From the NCBI GenBank assembly GCA_021730285.1, contig CP082962.1, positions 682,001-746,000 of the forward strand: a stretch of DNA of 64,000 nt, in the 5' to 3' direction. A program made the translations under genes and the position numbers. The DNA is from Desulfovibrio sp. JY (lineage in GTDB: Bacteria; Desulfobacterota; Desulfovibrionia; Desulfovibrionales; Desulfovibrionaceae). Positions 28,305 through 37,021 of the stretch are shown one piece after another (the stretch's first letter is position 1; each line of letters starts with the position of its first letter). The notes under the pieces were generated by a model. It worked only from the letters and a program-made list of their open reading frames with translations, ran no database searches and was not told where the DNA came from.

Positions 28305-29026
28305 ACGCACCCCCACCCCATTTCGTCGGTGATGGGGGTTGCCTCCGTCGGCCAAGGACCGACCTCGATGGCCAGATCGTCCAGAGCCGCGGCAAACCTA
28401 TTGCGGTGGTAGGTGGTGTTGATCTTGTTGTCGTTCTGCTCCTGTTCGTTCGTCGCAAATCCGGTCGCACACGCGAAATCGACCAGCATAGCCGAGGCGA
28501 CCTCGGGCGGCAGATCAAACGGCTTATCGGTGAGGGCCACCAGGGGGGCAGGCAGGCGATGATACTGGATCGTGAGGCGGCGCGGCGCGTGCGGGACCAG
28601 CCAGTAGCGCAACTGCCGCGCGAACGTGGCCACGCCGACGAGTTGCCCATGCCGTAGCGGACCCGGGCCGCGCATGCGCTGCAGGGCCGACCAGGGCCGG
28701 ACCTTGATGGCGTGGCCCGTGGCATTGTCCCAGGCCCCATGCAGGTTGCCATGCCAGTCCGCCGGCAGCGCCACGGCTTCGGTGGCGGTCATGGTCTCGA
28801 CCTCTCCCGATGTGGCCAGGGACGGCAGATAGACGCCCCGGCGCGCGAGCGTGGTGACCATTTCCCCCAGGCAGCGGTTGAACCAGCGCAGTACCTGCGG
28901 TTCATCGATCGAGGGGTCTTTGACCGTGTCGATGACCTCTTGCGCGAGCTGGTGTAGCGTGTCCGTATGGGCGTCCTTGACGCCTATGGCCGCAGCCTGG
29001 GGGATGGTGATGAGAGCGTCGGCCAT
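28301..29026 (-). CDS. Head-tail adaptor/connector protein
   Basis: 241 residues, mainly helical, with the adaptor pattern of an N-terminal helical domain (DTLHQLAQEVIDTVKDPSID) followed by a WFNRCLGE helix and a conserved late segment (FDLPPEVASAMLVDFAC). It resembles gp4/gp6-type connector proteins that bind the portal ring. Position after capsid genes agrees. Confidence 0.62.
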   Translation of the reverse strand: MADALITIPQAAAIGVKDAHTDTLHQLAQEVIDTVKDPSIDEPQVLRWFNRCLGEMVTTLARRGVYLPSLATSGEVETMTATEAVALPADWHGNLHGAWDNATGHAIKVRPWSALQRMRGPGPLRHGQLVGVATFARQLRYWLVPHAPRRLTIQYHRLPAPLVALTDKPFDLPPEVASAMLVDFACATGFATNEQEQNDNKINTTYHRNRFAAALDDLAIEVGPWPTEATPITDEMGWGCV

Positions 29027-29029
29027 GGC

Positions 29030-29266
29030 CTAGCAATCCCCCGACGCTTCCCAGAAACCGCTGGTGGCCGTGGCCGGCAGCGTGACGTCGAGCACGCCGC
29101 CGCCGGCGTCGGTCAGTGTTTCGGCTCCGGTGACGGTGGCGCGCTTGATCGCGCTGGACAAGCCAGTGCTGATGGTCCCGGACGTCCCCACATTGGAGAA
29201 CGTGCCGAACACGGTGCGCATGTTGCCTTCGATGGTCTCGCCGGTCACGTGGGTGGTGATGGACAT
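29030..29266 (-). CDS. Hypothetical small virion protein
   Basis: 78 residues (MSITTHVTGETIEGNMRTVF), beta-rich, one domain, two bases between its stop and the next start. The pattern of a short strand-rich protein beside the capsid genes fits a decoration or head protein. Not recognised. Confidence 0.58.
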   Translation of the reverse strand: MSITTHVTGETIEGNMRTVFGTFSNVGTSGTISTGLSSAIKRATVTGAETLTDAGGGVLDVTLPATATSGFWEASGDC

Positions 29267-29275
29267 GGCGGCTCC

Positions 29276-29995
29276 TTATTCGATGCCCAGCAGCACGGGC
29301 TTGTACTGGGTGTCCACGCCGGCCGTGGCCATGGTTTTGGCAACGACGGGCTGATCGATGTCCAATTCGACGTTCATGGCGGCGAGGCTGCCGGCCACGG
29401 CGCCGGGCACCAGCATGGAGCCGACGGCCGGAGCGCCGGCGATCAACGCGATGGCGGGGCCGGAGGTCTGCGCCCAATAGTAGAAGCCGGCCGGGACAGG
29501 GCATGGGGTGATGCCGGCGGGAACGCCCTCCTCGGTGGCACTCTCCACCGTGCCCATCCAGGGGGACGGGATGAGGGACAGTTTGGACGTGGCGTCCAGG
29601 GCCACGCGGATGGTCTCCTCGAGGACCACCGTCAGCGTACCCGAAGCGGCGCAGGTGCCGTGCGACTGGATCTTGTACTGCATGCCGGCACCGGTGCCGG
29701 TATTGATCTGCAGGAAGCCACCCGCGTACTGGCCGTCCGTGACGGCAGTGGCGCCGACGGTCATTTCGACGCGGGCCTCGCCGACCTTGGTCGCGACACC
29801 GGTCAGGCCGATGTGATCCGCGACGGCGGCCGGGGCCATGGCCAGCTTGCCCGGGGAGAGCACGGCGGCGCCGGCCTTGGCCAGGCGGAACTTCCGGCCA
29901 TCGTCCGAAATGCGCAGAGTCCCGATGGCCTCGGGAGTGGAGTTCTTGGCCTCGAACAGGCCGTGCGAAAACATGGTTTTGAAGGGCTTGGACAT
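29276..29995 (-). CDS. Capsid-associated (decoration-like) protein
   Basis: 239 residues (MSKPFKTMFSHGLFEAKNST). A repeated Gly/Ala/Val strand pattern and Pro-rich turns suggest a capsid-stabilising or surface protein. It directly follows the major capsid gene in the operon. No specific family seen. Confidence 0.58.
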   Translation of the reverse strand: MSKPFKTMFSHGLFEAKNSTPEAIGTLRISDDGRKFRLAKAGAAVLSPGKLAMAPAAVADHIGLTGVATKVGEARVEMTVGATAVTDGQYAGGFLQINTGTGAGMQYKIQSHGTCAASGTLTVVLEETIRVALDATSKLSLIPSPWMGTVESATEEGVPAGITPCPVPAGFYYWAQTSGPAIALIAGAPAVGSMLVPGAVAGSLAAMNVELDIDQPVVAKTMATAGVDTQYKPVLLGIE

Positions 29996-30020
29996 ATCGG
30001 TGTCTCCTTCGAGTCGTGCG

Positions 30021-30992
30021 TTACGACAGGTTGCTGTGGCCGGCGTGGGCCTTGCGGTTGGAGCAGATGAGGTTGCCGTGCCAGAGAATCTTCATGGTCC
30101 GGCCGACGGGGCCTTGCAGGTCGGCCCAGGGGATACGCTTGAAGAAGCCGTCCTGGTGAATGGCAAAGCCGAGGTAGTTGGTGTTGATGGCGTAGCAATG
30201 CCCGGCCGGGCAGTAGTCGTCGGCGGCCAGGGTCATGCCCTCGTAGACCAGATGGGTGAAGCCGGCGGACGCCGTGTCCTTGTCGGTCACGAACCGCTGC
30301 TGGACCTGGAGGATGCGGGAGACCTTGTTGTAAAGGGTCTCGGTGGTCACGGCCACGTTGGGCTTGCCGGTGGCGCCGTCGCCGAGCTTGGCCGAGGAGC
30401 GCATGGTTTGCAGGCCCTCAAGGCTGATGGCTTCGGCCGTGGAATCGAACACGGCATGCCAGGGGGTCGATCCGTCGTCAGCCACCAAGTCGACCTCGGC
30501 GATGCCGCCATAGGGCCGGCTGGTGTCGGTGCTGACCAGGGAGCCAAGCCCGGTCAGGGTCGGCGCGGTGTCGGTACCGTCGGCGTAGATGGTCTTCGCC
30601 AGCCAGGCGGTGACGGTCTTCTGCGCGTTCTCGATCTTCTGGTTGACGAACTGGATCGCAGCGTAGTCGCCGTTGCTCTCCAGTTCGTCGGCCATGTAGA
30701 CGGTCGCGTTGCCGTAGCCGTGTTTCCACAAGAAATAGGCGGCGTTGATGCTCTCGCGGTCATCCGAGGACAGCGGGTCGGAGCGGGTAAAGAAACCGCC
30801 CTCGGCCCCGGAGTAGTTGAGGGGGATGCGGATTTTGAGACCGCCGGACGGCCGCTCGAACAGGCCCCGCTGTTTGTTCATGAGCAAGTCGAGCAGGAAC
30901 GAATCCCGGAAGTAGATGTCCACGGCCTTGCCGCCGGCGGCAAGGAAGTAGTCATTGGTGATGCTTTCGAGTTCGGCAAAGGTAAGAGGCAT
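30021..30992 (-). CDS. Major capsid protein
   Basis: 323 residues. Features agree with HK97-fold phage capsids: an N-terminal helix (FAELESITNDYFL), a P-domain/A-domain organisation with IQFVNQKIENAQKTVTAWLAKTI, and a C-terminal DLQGPVGRTMKILWHGNLIC segment. It is preceded by a typical scaffold gene and followed by a decoration-like gene, which fixes the identity by context. Confidence 0.82.
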   Translation of the reverse strand: MPLTFAELESITNDYFLAAGGKAVDIYFRDSFLLDLLMNKQRGLFERPSGGLKIRIPLNYSGAEGGFFTRSDPLSSDDRESINAAYFLWKHGYGNATVYMADELESNGDYAAIQFVNQKIENAQKTVTAWLAKTIYADGTDTAPTLTGLGSLVSTDTSRPYGGIAEVDLVADDGSTPWHAVFDSTAEAISLEGLQTMRSSAKLGDGATGKPNVAVTTETLYNKVSRILQVQQRFVTDKDTASAGFTHLVYEGMTLAADDYCPAGHCYAINTNYLGFAIHQDGFFKRIPWADLQGPVGRTMKILWHGNLICSNRKAHAGHSNLS

Positions 30993-31004
30993 ACCGTTTC
31001 TCCT

Positions 31005-31916
31005 TTACGCGCCGGAGCTGGCCCGCATATGCTTCAGTTTCATCGCTTGCACGGCGGCCACTCCGCCGTATTTCCCCGGGTCCTTGAGCATCGCGTCGAA
31101 GTCCGGCCCTCCCTGCGGGGCCTGTCCGCCGGGATTGCCGAGCACAGCCGCGTTGCCCTTGGCCTTGATGGCCGCGACCATTTCCGCTTCCTTCGCCTTC
31201 ACCGCGTCCGCGACGGCCTTTTCCGTTTTGGCTTTGGCCTCGGCGAGCCGATGCGTCAGGTAGGCCGACAGGGGATCGTGCAACGGGTTGATGGACTTGA
31301 TGCGGGCGAACTCGGGGGACCGCTCGAAGCCGGACAACCCGGGGTTGGCATCGCACAGGGCCTTCCAGGAAGTGGCGTCTTGGGCCTTTTTGAGCTCGGC
31401 TTGGACAGCCTGGACGGTGTTCTGGTTCCCCTCGCTGACCAGTGTTTGCGCCTCGGCCTTGGCCATCTCCGTGGCCAATTCGAAAACCTTCCCGGCGTAG
31501 GTGGCCTGGTCGATCTTCTCGGCCTTGAGCGCTTCATCCAGGGCCGCCTTCTCCCCCGCGAAATCCCTGGGCGGGGCTGCGGGCGTGTCCGGCTTGGTCG
31601 GCATGAGCTGGCCGACAAGCTGGGTGAGTGCGTCGATTTTGCCACGCAGCCCCTGCACCTCGGGAGATTCCGCCGGCACGGCCGGCGCCGGAGTGGCATC
31701 GGGCTTGGTGGCGGGCGGCGTATCGGTGTCCAATGCCGGCGCGCCGGACTTCCCGGGATCGCTCCCGCCCTTGTCGCTGGGGGGCGGCGTGTCCGGGCCG
31801 GGACCGGGCGCGGGGGCCCCGGTGTCCGGGACTGGTTGCGGTGCGGGGTCCGCAGTCGGCAGGGTCGGCCCGCCGCTGCCGATGTCCCCGGGTACGGTCG
31901 AAATCAGATCGGGCAT
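31005..31916 (-). CDS. Capsid scaffolding protein
   Basis: About 303 residues. The first 100 are Pro/Thr/Asp-rich and disordered. A coiled coil (TQLVGQLMPTK, then EKAALDEALKAEKIDQATYA) and a Lys/Ala/Glu-rich helix follow, and the protein ends with a short basic segment. This is the usual composition of phage scaffolds, which are lost on maturation. ATG 31916 is eight bases from AGGAG. It lies directly before the capsid gene. Confidence 0.78.
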   Translation of the reverse strand: MPDLISTVPGDIGSGGPTLPTADPAPQPVPDTGAPAPGPGPDTPPPSDKGGSDPGKSGAPALDTDTPPATKPDATPAPAVPAESPEVQGLRGKIDALTQLVGQLMPTKPDTPAAPPRDFAGEKAALDEALKAEKIDQATYAGKVFELATEMAKAEAQTLVSEGNQNTVQAVQAELKKAQDATSWKALCDANPGLSGFERSPEFARIKSINPLHDPLSAYLTHRLAEAKAKTEKAVADAVKAKEAEMVAAIKAKGNAAVLGNPGGQAPQGGPDFDAMLKDPGKYGGVAAVQAMKLKHMRASSGA

Positions 31917-31939
31917 CGTCATATCTCCTGTGGGTTGGG

Positions 31940-32326
31940 TTAACGGCCGTGACGGGCCTGGAATCGCTCGAAGACCTCGCGCGTTACCGGCCCCATGTCC
32001 GCCATCATGGAGCGGGCGCGCTTGGCGGCCTCGTCCTCGCCGTGGTCCTTGTGGCGGATGCCGGCGGCGCGCATGGCCCGGGCCAGGGCCTGACGGTCGG
32101 ACGGATTGGCCAGATACGCCTTGACCTCGGGGCGGGTGTCCTCAGGATCAAAACCGACCGTGCAGGACTCCACCCACTCCGCATCGCTGCGGTGGGTGCC
32201 CCGGCTGGAAATGATGCGGTGCGCCGGCGCGTGACAGTCCGGACACGCGGCGAAAAACTGCTCCATGGGCGCGATGAGCTCGGTCACGCGGCCACACGCC
32301 GGGCACGCGAAATCATAAAGCGGCAT
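31940..32326 (-). CDS. FmdB-like zinc-ribbon protein
   Basis: 128 residues. The N-terminal CPACGRVTELIAPME ... CPDCHAP pattern is an FmdB-type zinc ribbon with two CxxC pairs. The C-terminal part is helical and charged. Phages often carry such proteins between portal and scaffold. It overlaps the end of the portal gene by 14 bases. Confidence 0.72.
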   Translation of the reverse strand: MPLYDFACPACGRVTELIAPMEQFFAACPDCHAPAHRIISSRGTHRSDAEWVESCTVGFDPEDTRPEVKAYLANPSDRQALARAMRAAGIRHKDHGEDEAAKRARSMMADMGPVTREVFERFQARHGR

Positions 32327-34610
32327 TGATGCCTCCCTCGGGGCCGCTCGGGGGCGGCGTTACGGGTTGGGGTTCCTCGATCGGGGACGTGGGGGCCGGC
32401 GGTGTCTCGGTAGCAGCAGCCGCACGTGCCTTGGCTTCGGTCTCGACTGCCCGGCGGCCGGCCTCGGCGCTATCCATGTCTATTTTATGCCGGTGGGACT
32501 CGGACTCGCGCTTGATCTCGCCGACGGCTTTGACCATGCCCAGCCTGTGGACTTCCTGGTCATGTTGCATCTTTTGGGCGACGTCAGCGGACTCGCGCTG
32601 TTCACGGCTGCCGGCCAGGGCCGTTTCCGTTTCCAGCTTCGCGGCCTCGGCCAGCTTGCGGCGGGTGTCGGCCTGGGTATTTTCGATCTCGGCCTGCCCC
32701 TTCTGCGCTTCGATGGCCTGAGCTTGGGCGGCGGCCTGCTCTTCGGGGCTCGGCCCCTGGGGCTGGCCCTGGCCGGCCGGGAGCGCCGGCTTGATCTCGC
32801 CGGACTCCACGGCCTTGGCCACGTCCTTCGGGTCCATTGTCGCAACCTGTGCGGCCTGGTCAGCGGCTTCGGCGGGGAGGATGCCGGCGGCAACGAGGTT
32901 CTGGATCACCTGCCCGGCCGGGCCTGCGGCCATGCGGGCGGCCACCTCGCGGGCGTTGGGGTATTCGAGCTTTTCCAGGAGGTCTTGCCGGTCGATGGCC
33001 TGCTCTTTATAGAGCTCCAGGGCCTCTTCGCGCTGCTGGATCTTGCTGACCGGCATGGTAGAGCCGTTGACGACGGTCAGGCGGGCCGGGACGCGCATCA
33101 TCTGCCCGTTGATGCTCATCGGCGTAGTGCGGCCGTCGGCGTCGGAAAAGCTGATCCAGCGTTCCTCGGTGTACCAGTTCTGCACGTGGCTCAAGAACAT
33201 GCGCCCACGGTCACGGATGAGCTTGGAGTAATGCCGAATCTTGCCGGCCATCATCGTGGAGGCCTGTTCGATGAGCGCAGCCAAAGCCTTGTAGGCGATG
33301 ACGGACTGGCCCGGGGTGTCGCCCCGCTCCAGGTCGAACGTGGCGGCTATTTGCAGCAATAATTCCTTGTAGATGCCCATGACGGCCTGGATGTCGGCCG
33401 TGTTGTTCGGAAACTCCATGTACCGGATGGACTGGGACAACGCGGCCGAAACCGGGTTGATGATGCCCATCCGGTTGCTGAACGCCTCATTGGGCACGCC
33501 GGAGTCACGGGGATTGATGATCTTCGGCCGGGCCGCCTGGTCCTTGTGGTAGGTGATCTGGGACAGGCACTTGTTGATTTCCATCTGAAGGGAAGCCAAC
33601 TGGTCGAAGTCGGAGGAACCCCACGGGCTTGCTGGATCGATGTTCGAGACGGCCAGGGAAAACGGGAACTTGTCGTACAGCCACGTCTTGGCCGCTTCGA
33701 CGGCATCCATGGTCGGGTTGATGCTCGGGTTGGGCCGGTCGGCCAACACCAGCGTCCCGGCGTTGCACACGGTCACGCAGCGGATTTTCCCGGGGTAGAG
33801 GTCGCCTCCCTTGCCCTGGGTGTAGTCCTTAGCCCAGCACTCAATAACGAGGACACGGTCCTGTTGCCCATTGGACTGATTCGAGGCCGGACCCGAAAAA
33901 AAGGAGCGCACGGCCCCGGCGAAGCGCATAAGGAGACCGGATGCGGCGGAGCCGGTCACCACCTCGTTGCGGGTGTCGTTGACCTGCTCCAAGATTTGGG
34001 CGTCAGCCGTGATCTTGTCGGCGAAGTCGGGCCAGCGTCGGCGTGCCTCCCGGATGTCCATGGACTGGAAGTGCAGAACGGCGTTGGCCTTTTGGATGTC
34101 CCGGGTGTCCACGGGGTGCATCCCAAAATACCAAGGCTCGATGACGACGGTTTCAACCTCGCCTATTCCCTCAAGCTCTGGGTCGAAGACCACCTTTTCC
34201 ACGGTCACGCCGTATGTCTCGCCGTTGATGACGGATTGCTCGAAGACGGGCTGCTGCTCCTGCTCCGCCCACCAGTAATCGGCCAGCCGGCCGATGGTCT
34301 GGAAAACGTCCTCATCGCCCTCCGGCCCAACCCGGAAGACGTTAAACGTCGGGTTGTTGTTGGTCAGGGTGTTGACCGTGCGGGTGCGGTGCAGGTGCAG
34401 CAGGTTGGCTGTGGTCAGAGGCACGCCGGCCTGCCTGGCCGTGCGCTCCCAATGCACTCCCTGGCCGAGGCGGTAGTTGCGGTTCCATCGCGCCGGCAGG
34501 CTCTTGCTCTCCCGGTCGGCCATGCAGTCGAGGAAAAGCCCGAGGACCACCTTTCCGACGTCCTTGGGCTGGTCAGCCGGGGGGAGGATATTGGGCGACG
34601 TGTCGGCCAT
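32313..34610 (-). CDS. Portal protein, P22-type
   Basis: 765 residues. The N-terminal region (LPARWNRNYRLGQGVHW; LTNNNPTFNVFRVG) and the conserved WYFGMHPVDTRDIQKAN region fit the podovirus portal family. The C-terminal 200 residues are a long Gln/Glu/Ala helical barrel-like extension ending in a Pro-rich tail. It forms the dodecameric DNA-entry ring. Context between the zinc-ribbon genes and terminase supports this. Confidence 0.85.
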   Translation of the reverse strand: MADTSPNILPPADQPKDVGKVVLGLFLDCMADRESKSLPARWNRNYRLGQGVHWERTARQAGVPLTTANLLHLHRTRTVNTLTNNNPTFNVFRVGPEGDEDVFQTIGRLADYWWAEQEQQPVFEQSVINGETYGVTVEKVVFDPELEGIGEVETVVIEPWYFGMHPVDTRDIQKANAVLHFQSMDIREARRRWPDFADKITADAQILEQVNDTRNEVVTGSAASGLLMRFAGAVRSFFSGPASNQSNGQQDRVLVIECWAKDYTQGKGGDLYPGKIRCVTVCNAGTLVLADRPNPSINPTMDAVEAAKTWLYDKFPFSLAVSNIDPASPWGSSDFDQLASLQMEINKCLSQITYHKDQAARPKIINPRDSGVPNEAFSNRMGIINPVSAALSQSIRYMEFPNNTADIQAVMGIYKELLLQIAATFDLERGDTPGQSVIAYKALAALIEQASTMMAGKIRHYSKLIRDRGRMFLSHVQNWYTEERWISFSDADGRTTPMSINGQMMRVPARLTVVNGSTMPVSKIQQREEALELYKEQAIDRQDLLEKLEYPNAREVAARMAAGPAGQVIQNLVAAGILPAEAADQAAQVATMDPKDVAKAVESGEIKPALPAGQGQPQGPSPEEQAAAQAQAIEAQKGQAEIENTQADTRRKLAEAAKLETETALAGSREQRESADVAQKMQHDQEVHRLGMVKAVGEIKRESESHRHKIDMDSAEAGRRAVETEAKARAAAATETPPAPTSPIEEPQPVTPPPSGPEGGINAAL

Positions 34611-34613
34611 GGA

Positions 34614-35051
34614 CTACCGCCTGCCCTTGCGCTTGGTCTTGGTCGGCACCGTGGCCGGCGTGACCGGGTGCGCTTGTGCCGCCGGGGGCTCCTGCCGAAC
34701 CGCCTCGCGCGCCGCCTCGGCCGCCTCCCACTCCCTGGCCAGCTGCTCCGAGTCGTGGACATAGGGTGCCGGCGGCGGCGTCTCCAGGCCCCGACCGACG
34801 ATCCAGTAGCCGTCCGAGGTCAACAGGCGGTCAGGGCGCAGCAGGTCGGGCGCGCTCACGTCCCAGCCCATGGCCCGCTTGCGGCAGAGGGGGCAAAGCA
34901 GGAACTCCCAGGACGCGGCCGGGTCGAAGGGCGGCGCGAACCCGGGCCCGAGAGGTCCGAACATGGCGCCGGTCAGCGGCATGGCCAGAGACTCGGGCTC
35001 GAACGTGCCGAGCTGGGTGCCGCACATCTCGCACACAAGGACCATGCTCAT
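34614..35051 (-). CDS. Small zinc-binding protein
   Basis: 145 residues. It has CEMCGTQLGTFEPES and later CPLCRKRAMGWD, two CxxC pairs that can bind one zinc. The C-terminal third is Glu/Ala-rich and basic at the end (KTKRKGRR). It lies between packaging and portal genes. Function unknown. Four bases overlap with the next gene. Confidence 0.62.
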   Translation of the reverse strand: MSMVLVCEMCGTQLGTFEPESLAMPLTGAMFGPLGPGFAPPFDPAASWEFLLCPLCRKRAMGWDVSAPDLLRPDRLLTSDGYWIVGRGLETPPPAPYVHDSEQLAREWEAAEAAREAVRQEPPAAQAHPVTPATVPTKTKRKGRR

Positions 35052-35269
35052 GCGTCACCTCCAGGCTCTTGGGCCTTGGCCCACGGATCATCATCGGGGA
35101 GCAACGAGGCGGCCGTAGGCTTGGGCTGGCGGGCTGTGGCCTGGAACATGGGCCGTCCCGCGCTCTCCCGGCCAAGACGCCAACCGAGCATGAGCGCCCC
35201 CACGAGGAGCACCACGAGGCCCAGGGCCATGGCTACGAACTGCCAGAGCGGCAGAGGAATCACGGTCAC
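35048..35269 (-). CDS. Single-pass membrane protein
   Basis: 73 residues from GTG 35269, overlapping the TGA of the upstream gene (GTGA), with GGAGGT before it. One membrane helix (FVAMALGLVVLLVGALMLGW) precedes a polar tail. A holin-like or membrane-anchored accessory role is possible. It is in the packaging-portal interval rather than the lysis group. Confidence 0.58.
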   Translation of the reverse strand: MTVIPLPLWQFVAMALGLVVLLVGALMLGWRLGRESAGRPMFQATARQPKPTAASLLPDDDPWAKAQEPGGDA

Positions 35270-36054
35270 GAAAACACCTCCGTGAGGGCGTCGAAATCGG
35301 GGATTGTGGGCAGGAGCTCGCCGGGAGCCGGCGTGTGCGCGCCACGGGCAGCATCGTCCCAGGGATCGCTGTAGGCCTGGCCCGGGACGGTCACGAGGTC
35401 CCGAGGAGGCTGGACCATATCCAGGCCCTCCAGGGCGCGACCAAGGGCCGCCATAAGCGGGAACTGTGCGGGATCGGGGAGGACTCCGCCGCGCCATGAG
35501 GCCGTGAACCGCGTGCCCTCAGCCATGATGCCGGGCATGTCCCCGGTGAAGAGGGATTCGGACGGGCCTACGGCGTCGAAAATGCGCTGGCAGTAGGTCG
35601 GCCAGCGGTCGGGCTGTTCCCATGCGAGGTCCGTCAGAAGCAGCAGCCGCCCGGCGTCACGGCAGCATCGGCCGGCCAAGGAGTAGATGGGCTCCGGCTC
35701 GTAAGACCCGAACCAGCGGCCCGGGGCGTCGAGTGCCCATGTGTCGGAGAACCGAAAGTAGCGGTTCACGAGCTCGAAAAGATTGTCGTGCACCACCTCC
35801 GCCAGCGCATGGTAGGTGCGCCGGTCGCCCGGGGCCCATCGCAGACCCAAGACCACCAGCGCACCCGGTGCGGGATGGGTCGGCCAGGCGAGACCACCGG
35901 CGATGGCCGCGTAATCGACTCCGGTGACGACGTCTCGCCAGACCGATGCAGGCGGGACCGCGAGCGTGGTGGTCCCCTCGATCCGGTCGATTTCGCGGTT
36001 CGAGGGGCCTACGTCGCGGCCGGGAATGTGGATTTGATGGACACGTGTGGGCAT
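35266..36054 (-). CDS. Hypothetical phage protein
   Basis: About 262 residues from ATG 36054, mixed alpha/beta, Trp- and Pro-rich (TYHALAEVVHDNLFELVNRY; GALVVLGLRWAPGDRRTYH). Not recognised. It lies between terminase and portal genes. A start three codons earlier at GTG 36063 is possible. Composition matches the late operon. Confidence 0.58.
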   Translation of the reverse strand: MPTRVHQIHIPGRDVGPSNREIDRIEGTTTLAVPPASVWRDVVTGVDYAAIAGGLAWPTHPAPGALVVLGLRWAPGDRRTYHALAEVVHDNLFELVNRYFRFSDTWALDAPGRWFGSYEPEPIYSLAGRCCRDAGRLLLLTDLAWEQPDRWPTYCQRIFDAVGPSESLFTGDMPGIMAEGTRFTASWRGGVLPDPAQFPLMAALGRALEGLDMVQPPRDLVTVPGQAYSDPWDDAARGAHTPAPGELLPTIPDFDALTEVFS

Positions 36055-36127
36055 GCCGACCACGGTAGCCCACGTATTGGGCCGTGATGGTCAGCGATGG
36101 CGTGGTGACGGGCAGCGCATGAAGAAA

Positions 36128-36325
36128 CTACCTTGACATGGTTTCGCGTTCTTGGCCGTGCTGGCGAGCGAGCCGGGCGCGAAGCCAATCCTCGATCATT
36201 CCGGGCGTGACGGTAGGCTTTCCTTTGACGTACTGGACAGGGAACCCCTCATCGCGCATCAGGGCTTTGATTGTATTCACGGAATAACCGGCATGTGCCG
36301 TGATGTCTTTCCATCCTGTCAGCAT
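36128..36325 (-). CDS. Helix-turn-helix protein (MerR/excisionase-like)
   Basis: 65 residues from the ATG at 36325, which overlaps the TGA of the gene before it (ATGCTGA) and has GGGGAG nine bases upstream. It carries a recognition-helix pattern (SVNTIKALMRDEGFPVQYVKG) and ends in a DWLRARLARQ helix. A close paralogue lies at 45292-45507. It could be a small regulator or an excisionase. Confidence 0.62.
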   Translation of the reverse strand: MLTGWKDITAHAGYSVNTIKALMRDEGFPVQYVKGKPTVTPGMIEDWLRARLARQHGQERETMSR

Positions 36326-36807
36326 TTCCCTTTTCTCCCCATCCAACATCGCATGGAGGCCTTTAACTCTTCATTTTCCTTTTTGAGCTTTCTGTTTTCT
36401 CTGGACATCTTGTCGTTTCTCTTTGTTTCTTTTTTGATAAACTCAAAAGCCTTTGCGACTTCTGTTTTGTACTGCTCGTTTATTACTTCCAACCGTTTAA
36501 GTCTTTTATTATCAAGCTGCACCATGAATAAATCTTTGGCGGCCTGCTCTCCGTATATATCAATACCAAATGGATATTCAGAATCATTATTTTCATCTTT
36601 AGACGAATCAATATACTTAAGACATAAAATTTCAAGACTGTTTATAGATTTATTCAAATTCTTCTTTGTCGATGCCAATTCGCTTGTTTCGCAACGTTTT
36701 ATGCTCTCTCTAAGTCTTATGACGATGCAGCTTACGTCAACTATTGCATCGCGCAACTTGTTCTTTTCAATCATTTTAGCTGTCATATTTATCTCTATTT
36801 GTGGCAT
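36319..36807 (-). CDS. AT-rich coiled-coil protein
   Basis: Up to 162 residues, Lys/Glu/Asn-rich helix with heptad pattern (RENRKLKKENEELKASMRCW). Strikingly AT-rich in a GC-rich operon, so it may be acquired. It overlaps the small zinc-ribbon gene upstream. The start at 36807 is uncertain; an internal ATG at 36786 or 36774 is possible. No function assigned. Confidence 0.5.
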   Translation of the reverse strand: MPQIEINMTAKMIEKNKLRDAIVDVSCIVIRLRESIKRCETSELASTKKNLNKSINSLEILCLKYIDSSKDENNDSEYPFGIDIYGEQAAKDLFMVQLDNKRLKRLEVINEQYKTEVAKAFEFIKKETKRNDKMSRENRKLKKENEELKASMRCWMGRKGKC

Positions 36808-37021
36808 TGATCACAGGTATCGTTTCAATATCTCCGCAGAATGGGCACTTCCCCACCCCGATCAACCCCATCAGATAGCCCGATACAGAGAACACCGTGC
36901 CGCACCCGACGCACTGGCGATACGTTTTGTCCGAGACGAAACAGATGGTCCCGTCCTCGGCCACGTTGGCGTAGACGCCGAGGCCGGCCAGACGCATTGC
37001 TGTCGTCGTGCTGTCGCTCAT
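36776..37021 (-). CDS. Small zinc-ribbon protein
   Basis: 81 residues from ATG 37021, which overlaps the terminase TGA (ATGA). It has the zinc pairs CVGCGTVF and CPFCGD. It sits directly downstream of the large terminase gene and reads into the coiled-coil gene. Function unknown. Confidence 0.65.
   Translation of the reverse strand: MSDSTTTAMRLAGLGVYANVAEDGTICFVSDKTYRQCVGCGTVFSVSGYLMGLIGVGKCPFCGDIETIPVINATNRDKYDS

Noticed and set aside
29838-31943. 701-codon open frame on the plus strand opposite capsid and scaffold genes
   Set aside because: It is antisense to well-supported genes, consists of Gly/Arg/Gln-rich text without domains, and results from high GC at third positions.
33546-35285. 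579-codon plus-strand frame opposite the portal
   Set aside because: Antisense to the portal and zinc-ribbon genes and without recognisable domains.
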